Source: Treponema sp. (GTDB taxonomy: Bacteria > Spirochaetota > Spirochaetia > Treponematales > Treponemataceae). From it: DNA of 16,765 bases. The notes under the pieces are model-generated. The model did no database searches, was not told the origin of the DNA, and was given only the letters and a program-made list of their open reading frames with translations. The position numbers and the translations under genes are program-made. The stretch spans positions 1 through 16,765 of the forward strand of contig JALNVF010000068.1 of NCBI GenBank assembly GCA_023231445.1, read 5' to 3'. Shown piece by piece: positions 6,078 through 12,902 of the stretch; the first letter of the stretch is position 1, and each line of letters opens with the position of its first letter.

Positions 6078-8366
6078 TTATACTTTAAATCTGATTGTTT
6101 CTTTTACCAGCGAATCAATATGAGTAATACTTTCGCGGCTTTTTTCAGCAACAATATTTATTTCCTGATTGATGTTTTCCGCTCCTGTTGAAATTTCGCC
6201 GGCCGAATTTTGGATTTCTTCCGAGATGTTCAGGAGTTCTTTCATCGTTTCCTGTACCCGTCCGGCTTTTTTTGACATTTCTTCGGATTTTTCAGTTACC
6301 TGAGTACTTACTGATTTAAGACCGTCGATAGCCGACAGAATATGTCTGGAACCGGTATTCTGTTCAGCCATTGCCTGATTAACTTCTGTTTCAAGCGTAT
6401 CAACATCGGTAATTCCGTCAAGAATACTGCTGAACGATGATTCCGCTTCTGCCGATGCCTGCACAAGTTCTTCAATAATATGTTTGATATCTTTCAGTTT
6501 TGTACTAGTTTCATGGGACTGTTTTGCTGACTGTTCAGCAAGTTTTCTGATTTCATCTGCGACAACGCTGAAACCGCTTCCTGACACTCCTGCATGTGCT
6601 GCTTCTATTGCGGCATTCATAGCGAGGAGGTTCGTTTGAGAAGAAATGCTTGCTATTGTATTGTTTGTTTCCATAAGGTTGGCAGACTGCTCGGAAATCA
6701 TCATGACTTTTTCGGCAAACGATTGAAGTTTGCTTTTTCCTACCTGTGTAACGTCTTTGAGTTTTGAGAAATTTCCATGCAGATGTTCCATGGTTGAAGA
6801 AACAGAATTAATGTTTCCCATCATTTCTTCTATAGCACTCGACGAGTTGGCGATTGCCAGGTTCTGAGATTCGATCGTATTTTCCATACTTCCTATAAGT
6901 GACAGAATTCCCTGAACAGCTTCTTCAGAATTTGTAACGCAGGATCCCTGATTTTCTATCTGAAGTTTCATACTTTTCAGGTTTGAACTTATCTGATTGA
7001 GCGAGGCAGATGAATTAACCGCTGATGCGCTTAAATCCTTTATAGATACCTCAAGACCTGTACTTGCTTTTTTTACCGTATCAACAATAACCGCAAGTTT
7101 CCCGACGAAATTATCGTAGGAATCCGAAAGAAGACCGATTTCATCATTTCGTTTTATATTGATCCGCTTTGTAAGGTCCGCTTCACCTTCCGCTATGACG
7201 GAAAGAGTTTTTGATACTGCCTGTACGGGTTTAGCGACAGAACCTGCGAGGAACCATAACAGGAAAATACCTGCGGCTACTACTATAATACCTATGATAA
7301 TCTGCAGAAAGAGTGCAGCGGCGTTTCCTGCCGCAATATCATGATTTAAGGTTATTACTTGGGCGAAAGCTATCTGTGCCGGTACACGAACGAGAACGGC
7401 CCACGGTTTTCCTGTCTGCCCAAGCTGGATAGGAGCAATTGCAACTATCTCATTTGTATCTTTGTTGATCTTTGTTAATTTTTCACCTTTTTCTACCGCT
7501 TTCAGTAATTCCTGTGAAAATTCTCCTCCGTCAAAATACTGCTGCCCGATGGTTTCCGGTTTTCTGCTGTCGGCAACGACGAGGCCCATGTAACTTACAA
7601 TTACAACGGTTCCTTTCCCTTCAAACAGTCCTGTGCTTACGTTTTTTGCAAGCTGCTGGACGAAATCAAGATTATAGTCACAGCCTGCTACACCGTAAAA
7701 ATGCCCGTTTGAAGAAATCGGAACAGAAAAGGTTGCAAGCCAGACCTTGTTTCCCTGAACGATATACGGAATAGGATCAAGCACACTTTCTTTGTTGTCT
7801 GCTTTTGGATTTATATACCATCCGCCTTTCAGCACACCGTTAGGATGCTTTGCGTCCGTATCATACTCAACAAGCGGCTGTACCGCAATTCTGTTGTTGC
7901 TGCGTGTCCAGTACGGAGTAAAACGTCCGGTTGTTTCGTTGTTTCCGTTTCCTGAACCGATATACCGTGAGTCATTACCGTCAAGAGCATCAGGTTCCCA
8001 GCAGGAATATGTTCCATTAAAATCCCTGTTTGCTTCCAGTACATTCAGCAGAATAGAATTAATATGATCCCGTGAAAATCTGAGAGAACCGGCTTTTTTA
8101 GTGAGAATAAATGTATCCGCCATAGTCCGGGCGGCATCAAGTGCGGTATCAAAGCGGGATTGGACAACACCCGCCTGTTCACCTGCAAGATTTCCCAGAC
8201 TTGCAATCGTCAGTTTTTCAACGGAATCGCCGACAGTTTTATTGATCTGCTTTTGATTTCTTAATGACGAAATTATTGTTGTAGAAATAAGAAGCAGTGC
8301 GACGACGGCAAGACAAAGACCGGCCGAACCTGCAATACGCATTTGTATTGAACTGCGGGAATTCAT
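6078..8366 (-). CDS. Methyl-accepting chemotaxis protein with dCache sensor
   Basis: A 762-residue transmembrane chemoreceptor. Residues about 11-33 form TM1. About 38-345 is a periplasmic double-Cache sensor, including FNGTYSCWEPDA, GGWYINPKAD and VAGCDYNLD segments. About 351-375 is TM2, 376-425 a complete HAMP domain, and 430-762 the coiled-coil signalling domain, with the CheA/CheW-binding hairpin near 580-610 (LLAMNAAIEAAHAG...VVADEIRKLA). In the membrane-distal Cache pocket the Arg of the amino-acid-binding RxWY motif is Gly (GGWY), so a canonical amino-acid ligand is not supported. The start is firm: GGAGG (8371-8375) lies 4 nt before ATG. The gene has its own leader with a large hairpin and its own terminator, so it appears to be transcribed apart from the upstream MCP. 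Confidence 0.92.
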   Translation of the reverse strand: MNSRSSIQMRIAGSAGLCLAVVALLLISTTIISSLRNQKQINKTVGDSVEKLTIASLGNLAGEQAGVVQSRFDTALDAARTMADTFILTKKAGSLRFSRDHINSILLNVLEANRDFNGTYSCWEPDALDGNDSRYIGSGNGNNETTGRFTPYWTRSNNRIAVQPLVEYDTDAKHPNGVLKGGWYINPKADNKESVLDPIPYIVQGNKVWLATFSVPISSNGHFYGVAGCDYNLDFVQQLAKNVSTGLFEGKGTVVIVSYMGLVVADSRKPETIGQQYFDGGEFSQELLKAVEKGEKLTKINKDTNEIVAIAPIQLGQTGKPWAVLVRVPAQIAFAQVITLNHDIAAGNAAALFLQIIIGIIVVAAGIFLLWFLAGSVAKPVQAVSKTLSVIAEGEADLTKRINIKRNDEIGLLSDSYDNFVGKLAVIVDTVKKASTGLEVSIKDLSASAVNSSASLNQISSNLKSMKLQIENQGSCVTNSEEAVQGILSLIGSMENTIESQNLAIANSSSAIEEMMGNINSVSSTMEHLHGNFSKLKDVTQVGKSKLQSFAEKVMMISEQSANLMETNNTIASISSQTNLLAMNAAIEAAHAGVSGSGFSVVADEIRKLAEQSAKQSHETSTKLKDIKHIIEELVQASAEAESSFSSILDGITDVDTLETEVNQAMAEQNTGSRHILSAIDGLKSVSTQVTEKSEEMSKKAGRVQETMKELLNISEEIQNSAGEISTGAENINQEINIVAEKSRESITHIDSLVKETIRFKV

Positions 8367-8382
8367 AGAACCTCCGTTTATA

Positions 8383-8429
8383 CAGGATACTTTTTTCTGA
8401 AAGTATGATGAAACTTTCAGTATATCCTG
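8383..8429 (-). repeat. Two-tier inverted repeat in the leader of the dCache MCP gene
   Basis: The inner arms CTGAAAGT (8397-8404) and ACTTTCAG (8413-8420) enclose 8 nt. The outer arms CAGGATA (8383-8389) and TATCCTG (8423-8429) pair outside them, with unpaired 7 and 2 nt between the tiers. On the transcript the hairpin would end 7 nt before the GGAGG ribosome site. No T tract follows on the minus strand, so it is not a terminator. It could be a leader RNA element or a DNA operator. Confidence 0.55.
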
Positions 8430-8459
8430 AGACGGTTTTTTTTAAACCAGAAAAAACCT

Positions 8460-8465
8460 ATTATA
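8460..8465 (-). promoter_or_regulatory. Possible -10 box for the dCache MCP gene
   Basis: A perfect TATAAT on the minus strand, preceded by TGCT. No convincing -35 was found at 16-18 bp. If used, the leader would be about 87 nt and would contain the two-tier hairpin. Confidence 0.35.
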
Positions 8466-8512
8466 AGCATAACACGGATACTATGCAGATTCAAGCTCTG
8501 AAAATTTATTCG

Positions 8513-8530
8513 TGCGGGGACCTCCCCGCA
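8513..8530 (-). terminator. GC-rich hairpin after the 4HB MCP gene
   Basis: TGCGGGGA and TCCCCGCA form a perfect 8-bp palindromic stem around two bases, 27 nt past the stop codon of the upstream MCP. The following minus-strand sequence is AT-rich but has no run of T, so it may be a terminator, an mRNA 3'-end stabiliser, or both. Confidence 0.5.
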
Positions 8531-8556
8531 TTTAGCGCCGGATTTTTGAATTTGTG

Positions 8557-10227
8557 TTATACCGGTTTAAAGTCTTCATCATCCTCAAACGAAATGACAT
8601 GTTTGTCGTTTTTTAAAGATTCTTGCGGCGTTGTTGTTTTTCTTTCAGAAGACGGTACGACAGACTTTCCGTCTGTTTTAAGACTACCCGCGGATGACAG
8701 TGTTTTTTTCGCAGGGCCCGCGTGTATCGAGGACATGCTCTTTAGCGAGTCGGTGTGCGACACTGGACTACTGCTGCTTATCCTGCTGCCTGTGTATTTT
8801 TTTCCTGTAATGACTTCGTACAGGTCATCCATAATATCGTTTACGATTGTTACCTGTCCCTGAAGTTCTTCCGCCGCACTCGCTGTTTCTTCTGCACCGG
8901 ATGCGTTTGTCTGAACAACCGTATCAAGCTGGATAAGTGCCTGGTTTACCTGTCCGATTCCTTCATCCTGCTGTCCGGATGCGGCTTCAACTTCACGGTT
9001 CATCTCCAGAACTTTTTTGGAATTACCCAGAATATCTTTGAAAATACCGGAAAGCTCGTTTGAAATAGTAAGACCTGTTTCTATATTTTTAAGTGCATCT
9101 TTTATCATGCCTGCGGTTTCCTTTGCTGAATCAGACGACCGGTTGGCTAGATTTTTTACTTCGTCTGCAACGACAGCAAATCCCATACCTGCTTCACCCG
9201 CACGCGCTGCTTCCACCGCTGCATTGAGCGCAAGCATATTCGTCTGGAAGGAGATGTCATCTATGACTTCGATAACGTTTTTAATATCCTCTGCAGACTT
9301 TGATATACTGTTCATAGCAGTAAGCATGTCGTTCATTTTATCAAAACCTGTCTGACTTGCTTCTGTTGCTTTTTCTGAAAGCAGACTTGCCTGTCTGACG
9401 CTTGCAAGATTCTGTTTAACCATCGACGAAAGTTCTTCCATTGAAGAAGTTGTTTCTTCTATGCTGGAGGCCTGTTCCTGTGCTCCATTAGCGATTTCCT
9501 GCGAAGATGCTGAAAGCTGCGAACTTGATATTGCAATCTGGCCTGCACTGTCCGAAAGACTATTGACAATTTTTGTGACTGGTTTTGTGATGCCGCGGGT
9601 GACAATAATTCCGATTGTGAGTGAAAGAATAAGTCCTGCACAGATAGCTGCAATAATCAATATTACGGCAAGGTTTGCCGTATGTACGCTCATAGCGTAT
9701 TCTTTTACGGCTTTCTGCTGTGTTATTTTTGACAATTCGTCAATTGCAGGTTTTATTTTCTGGTACAGCAGCTGATCCAGAACTGTATCTGCAAGGTTGT
9801 CTGCTTCTTTTGATTTTCCTGCTGCAATTAAATCAAAATATTTTGATCCGTTTGACAGATACTCTTTTTCAGCTTCTTCAATTATACGGTACAACTCTTT
9901 TCCTCTGTCGGTTTCAAGACAAAGACGTCCCTTTTTATCGGCTTCCTGAAACGAAGAATCAAGGGAGGTCATCTGTTCTTTGTATGCTTTTAGTTCGTCA
10001 GCCGTTGCGTCATGTGCTTTTTCTATCGTATATGCAGCGGTCTGCAGGTAAGAATGCATTTGATCCGTATACAGAATGCAGAGTAAATCTTCCTGATATA
10101 TATCGTCGGCAAGCGAATCCGTTGTTTTCGTCGTGTAAAGACCTATCCCTCCGACGATAACGGAAATTACGGTAAGTACGACAGCCATCATCATGATACG
10201 GAATCCTGTTCCTGTTTTATTGTCCAT
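8557..10227 (-). CDS. Methyl-accepting chemotaxis protein, four-helix-bundle type, reduced HAMP
   Basis: A 556-residue chemoreceptor. TM1 is residues about 11-31. A helical periplasmic region of about 150 residues (32-183) fits the 4HB_MCP fold, and TM2 is about 184-210. After RGITKP (211-216) only a first HAMP-like helix is seen. The sequence then runs straight into the QLSASSQEIANGAQEQASSIEETTSSMEEL coiled coil without the usual DEIGxL second helix. The signalling hairpin is near 331-356 (MLALNAAVEAARAGEAGMGF). The last 75 residues are a Ser/Lys/Pro-rich flexible tail ending FEDDEDFKPV, which might tether adaptation enzymes. The start has AAAGGAG 7 nt upstream. It lies 35 bp after cheW in the same direction, and the two are very probably an operon. 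Confidence 0.9.
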   Translation of the reverse strand: MDNKTGTGFRIMMMAVVLTVISVIVGGIGLYTTKTTDSLADDIYQEDLLCILYTDQMHSYLQTAAYTIEKAHDATADELKAYKEQMTSLDSSFQEADKKGRLCLETDRGKELYRIIEEAEKEYLSNGSKYFDLIAAGKSKEADNLADTVLDQLLYQKIKPAIDELSKITQQKAVKEYAMSVHTANLAVILIIAAICAGLILSLTIGIIVTRGITKPVTKIVNSLSDSAGQIAISSSQLSASSQEIANGAQEQASSIEETTSSMEELSSMVKQNLASVRQASLLSEKATEASQTGFDKMNDMLTAMNSISKSAEDIKNVIEVIDDISFQTNMLALNAAVEAARAGEAGMGFAVVADEVKNLANRSSDSAKETAGMIKDALKNIETGLTISNELSGIFKDILGNSKKVLEMNREVEAASGQQDEGIGQVNQALIQLDTVVQTNASGAEETASAAEELQGQVTIVNDIMDDLYEVITGKKYTGSRISSSSPVSHTDSLKSMSSIHAGPAKKTLSSAGSLKTDGKSVVPSSERKTTTPQESLKNDKHVISFEDDEDFKPV

Positions 10228-10262
10228 AATACAACTCCTTTAATAAAATGATTTTGTAATAA

Positions 10263-10787
10263 TTATTTATCCTTTTCCGCTGTTTCCTGCTGGTGTACGA
10301 CCGCAGTTTCCCGTACGACAGCAAGTTCTTTTTCGTTCAGAACTTTCATTACGTCCAGAACGATTTGTATACCTTCCGGCGTATCAGCAATCCCTTTGAT
10401 ATATTCACTTTTTACCTGTGCGCTGATATACGGGATTTTCGAAAGTTTTTCATCAGGAATACTTACTACTTCCTGAATTGCATCGACCACAATTCCCATT
10501 AAAATTGTTTCGCTTTCATATGCAACTTCTACGACGATAATACAGGTACGTTTGGAATAATCAAGAAACGGCAGCCCGAATTTGAGCCGCAGGTCAACGA
10601 CCGGAATAATCAATCCCCGGAGGTTTATTATTCCCCGGATGAATCCGGGGGTTCCCGGGAGAGGAGTAATAGCGGTCATCCCCATCAGTTCTTTTACGCG
10701 CAGAATATCAATGCAGTAATTCTCGTTGTTGAGCATGAAACAGAGGAAGCGGGAATTATTCAGCAATTTGCGGCGTGTCATTTCCAT
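10263..10787 (-). CDS. cheW: CheW-type chemotaxis coupling protein
   Basis: A 174-residue cytoplasmic scaffold that links receptors to the CheA kinase. The CheW core is clear: FLCFMLNNENYCIDILRVKEL near residues 14-34, then TPLPGTPGFIRGIINLRGLIIPVVDLR (41-67) with the conserved NLRG, and GIVVDAIQEVVSIPD. The tail (about 150-174) is charged and variable. I start at ATG 10785-10787 because GGAGG (10796-10800) lies 8 nt upstream. A longer reading from TTG 10850 would begin inside a perfect FNR-type box and has no ribosome site. It is the first gene of a likely cheW-mcp operon downstream of the hybrid regulator gene and may be regulated by it. No cheA, cheY, cheR or cheB is in the window, so it may feed a core pathway encoded elsewhere. 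Confidence 0.92.
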   Translation of the reverse strand: MEMTRRKLLNNSRFLCFMLNNENYCIDILRVKELMGMTAITPLPGTPGFIRGIINLRGLIIPVVDLRLKFGLPFLDYSKRTCIIVVEVAYESETILMGIVVDAIQEVVSIPDEKLSKIPYISAQVKSEYIKGIADTPEGIQIVLDVMKVLNEKELAVVRETAVVHQQETAEKDK

Positions 10788-10808
10788 ACTGTTTGCCTCC
10801 ATGAAAAA

Positions 10809-10850
10809 AGCATAGTATGAAAAAATTGTACCGTCATTGATGCAGATCAA
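10809..10850 (-). promoter_or_regulatory. FNR-type box and class II-like promoter of cheW-mcp
   Basis: A perfect TTGAT-N4-ATCAA dyad at 10837-10850, followed on the minus strand by a GTA-nn-A-T6 spacer segment and TATGCT (10809-10814). The box centre to -10 centre distance is 32 bp, the spacing of class II FNR-activated promoters. The predicted start is near 10802, just before GGAGG (10796-10800). The arrangement is repeated upstream of the regulator gene. Confidence 0.7.
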
Positions 10851-10896
10851 GAAACATGATTTCTGTGGGAAAAAACAGCAAGAATAAACTGTACTC

Positions 10897-12624
10897 TTAC
10901 AGGTGGTTTTTTCTGATTCTGCTGAGTGTTTCAGGCGTCATGCGGAGGTAGGAGGCAATGTCCTGTCCGTGAAGATATCCTGCTATATCACTTTCATCAT
11001 TAATGAACCGTTTATAGCGTTCTTTTGCATCATCGGTAAGAAGGGATAATCCGCGCTGTTCCAGTTTGGTAAGACGCTGTTTATCAATATAGTACAGAAA
11101 TCTGAACGCCTCAGGATCGGATGCAGCCCTTCGTATAAACTCATTTTGTTCAATTACAAGCACCTTTCCCGGAATTATTGCTTCGATACTGATTTCTTCT
11201 GCAGCGAAACAGTCTGTGAACGTCAGCGAGTCGATGCTGTATCCCGGACGAAGGTATTCAAGCGTGTATTCACGTCCTGTGTGTGAAAAATAATATACCC
11301 GGAATAGTCCTTCAATGATAAAACCGAATGTCGGAAGCATTGTTCCGTATTCAAAAAAATGGTCTCCGGCAGCATAGGAACAAAGTTTTCCCTTAACTTC
11401 AATATAATGTAGTAGATTTGATGTATCTGAAATGATCTTTTTGTATTGAGTGGAAAAACCATTTGACCAGTCAGTCTGATTTTCTTTTATACATCCTGTG
11501 GGATTATCCGGTTCCTGACAGAGATTAACAGGAACATTTTCCTGCATAATATTTGAGAAATGAACTTTTGTATGCCCCAGCAGGCAGGATGAAGCGTGAA
11601 CTTCAACATTTCTTAACGTATTATCAGCCGTACGGTGCACCGTATGGAATATCAGTTCTGTTGAATTTGCTGATATTTCCAGATTTTTCCGTGTTGCTTC
11701 CGGTTGATTCAGACTTATTTCATAAATCGTTTTTTGCAGAAATTGTTCATGTGTCCATCCATAAAATCTGACTGCCGTTTCGTTTACGGCAAGAATTCTG
11801 CCTGTTGTGCATTCCAGAACCATTTTTATCGGTTTATTTTTAAAAAAAAAGTGATAATACGGAAAAATATCTTGAAGATATTCCTTTGCTGCGGTAGTAA
11901 CTGGAACGGCAGCAACGACAATAGTATTCATATCGTCCCGGAACCATTCGCAGGAATACTCTTTTCCCTGAATTTTTGCATCAAGCAGTATTTTTACCGG
12001 TTTACGTGTTTTCCATACCGTGTTACAGACAGATATGACGATATCAAAATGCTGGTAAACGGTCCTGGAAAGCAGCGAACAGCAGATAAGCGTCGTTGTA
12101 CCGGGAAATTCACGGATAAAAGCGTGGTTTGCCTGAAGGAATTCAAGATCCGCAATTTCATCATCATCATCGAAAATCGGATGGAATGTACAGATTAATT
12201 GAGGTGAATGTTCGTACTGAGTTTTAAAAAACTCATCAGAGCTTTCATCGTTTGATTGATGTGCATTGGGATTATTCAGATATGAAAGAAGTTCATTCTC
12301 CGTATTTTTCAGTATCGTTTTTCCCAGTTCTGTTACGCGGACAGCAACAGAACGCCGGTCATTTTTGTTTCCGCTTTTTTCCAGAATTTTCTTTGACTGC
12401 AGTACTGATACCATCCGGGAAATATCGATGACAGGCATAGTAAGGGATGATGCAATATCTGTTACAGAAACGGATTTCTTCTCAAGAATGTATTGAAGCA
12501 GATATATTTCTTTCCATGTAAGGATACCGGAATCCGGTTGTCGTTTTTCATGAATATTCAGCAGAGAGAAAAAAGAAAAAAGATCCGACGAATCGAATTT
12601 TTGTTTTTGTTTTTGTTTTCCCAT
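10897..12624 (-). CDS. Hybrid regulator: MarR wHTH, two PAS-like domains, Crp/Fnr cNBD and HTH
   Basis: A 575-residue cytoplasmic transcription factor with DNA-binding domains at both ends. Residues about 25-115 are a MarR winged helix (VSVTDIASSLTMPVIDISRMV; wing NDRRSVAVRVTELG). About 130-245 looks like a divergent PAS domain. About 258-362 is a clearer PAS (GRILAVNETAVRFYGWTHEQFL). About 400-505 is a Crp-type effector domain (AAGDHFFEYG...FIIEGLFRVYY) lacking the cAMP-contact Arg-Ser. About 530-575 is the short Crp HTH (QDIASYLRMTPETLSRIRK), with Glu565, Ser568 and Arg569 in the FNR-type ExxSR pattern. There is no FNR-like cysteine cluster, so sensing is probably through PAS or cNBD ligands. 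The start ATG 12624 has GGAAG 6 nt upstream. GTG 12642 is an alternative adding six residues. A leader ORF with a better ribosome site lies upstream. FNR-type boxes precede this gene and the next one, cheW. Confidence 0.85.
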   Translation of the reverse strand: MGKQKQKQKFDSSDLFSFFSLLNIHEKRQPDSGILTWKEIYLLQYILEKKSVSVTDIASSLTMPVIDISRMVSVLQSKKILEKSGNKNDRRSVAVRVTELGKTILKNTENELLSYLNNPNAHQSNDESSDEFFKTQYEHSPQLICTFHPIFDDDDEIADLEFLQANHAFIREFPGTTTLICCSLLSRTVYQHFDIVISVCNTVWKTRKPVKILLDAKIQGKEYSCEWFRDDMNTIVVAAVPVTTAAKEYLQDIFPYYHFFFKNKPIKMVLECTTGRILAVNETAVRFYGWTHEQFLQKTIYEISLNQPEATRKNLEISANSTELIFHTVHRTADNTLRNVEVHASSCLLGHTKVHFSNIMQENVPVNLCQEPDNPTGCIKENQTDWSNGFSTQYKKIISDTSNLLHYIEVKGKLCSYAAGDHFFEYGTMLPTFGFIIEGLFRVYYFSHTGREYTLEYLRPGYSIDSLTFTDCFAAEEISIEAIIPGKVLVIEQNEFIRRAASDPEAFRFLYYIDKQRLTKLEQRGLSLLTDDAKERYKRFINDESDIAGYLHGQDIASYLRMTPETLSRIRKNHL

Positions 12625-12657
12625 ACAATTCTTCCAAAACACGAATTGTCCAGCATT

Positions 12658-12678
12658 TTATGTCCTGCCGTTTTTCAT
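12658..12678 (-). promoter_or_regulatory. Leader ORF (six residues) before the hybrid regulator
   Basis: ATG 12676-12678 has the strongest ribosome site of the locus (GGAGG, 12684-12688, about 7 nt upstream). It encodes MKNGRT and then TAA, in the same frame as the regulator. Regulator translation must then restart at GTG 12642 or ATG 12624. Its distance from the FNR box centre (55.5 bp) nearly equals that of the cheW ATG (56.5 bp). It is either a leader peptide or an original start broken by a nonsense codon. Confidence 0.4.
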
Positions 12679-12698
12679 TTTATTCCTCCGTAAGGAGA

Positions 12699-12740
12699 AG
12701 AATAGAGCAAAAAAATAATACAGCCATTGATATAAGTCAA
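12699..12740 (-). promoter_or_regulatory. FNR-type box and class II-like promoter of the hybrid regulator
   Basis: On the minus strand TTGAC-TTAT-ATCAA (12727-12740; one mismatch to TTGAT-N4-ATCAA) is followed by GTA-nn-A-T7 and TATTCT (12699-12704), again 32 bp centre to centre. Aligned from the box, 30 of 43 bases match the cheW promoter without gaps. This suggests autoregulation. Confidence 0.6.
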
Positions 12741-12814
12741 TAAAACTGATTTTTTTACGAAAATACTGTCAAATCGTACGAAATTAATTTTGGACAAAGA
12801 GCACAATAAACCGT

Positions 12815-12835
12815 CTGCTCTTCACCGAAGAACAG
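12815..12835 (-). terminator. Hairpin downstream of the HD-GYP gene
   Basis: CTGCTCTTC (12815-12823) and GAAGAACAG (12827-12835) form a 9-bp stem (one mismatch, G-U in the minus-strand RNA) with a 3-nt loop, about 70 nt beyond the HD-GYP stop. The minus-strand sequence after it is only moderately T-rich, so termination is uncertain. Confidence 0.35.
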
Positions 12836-12902
12836 CTGTTTATGAAAGAGACGAGCCTGCTTTGTAAAAAATTACGTTATTAAATGATTTAACTACGGGA
12901 TG

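Noticed and set aside
8405..8863. Plus-strand open frame of 152 codons between the two MCP genes
   Set aside because: Most of it lies antisense to the 3' end of the 4HB MCP gene, it has no ribosome site, and its protein has no recognisable pattern.
10788..10850. Longer cheW reading from TTG 10850
   Set aside because: It would begin inside the FNR box with no ribosome site, whereas ATG 10787 has GGAGG at 8 nt and the CheW core begins after it.
12767..12772. Perfect TTGACA on the minus strand upstream of the regulator
   Set aside because: No -10-like hexamer lies 16-18 bp downstream; the FNR-box promoter fits better.
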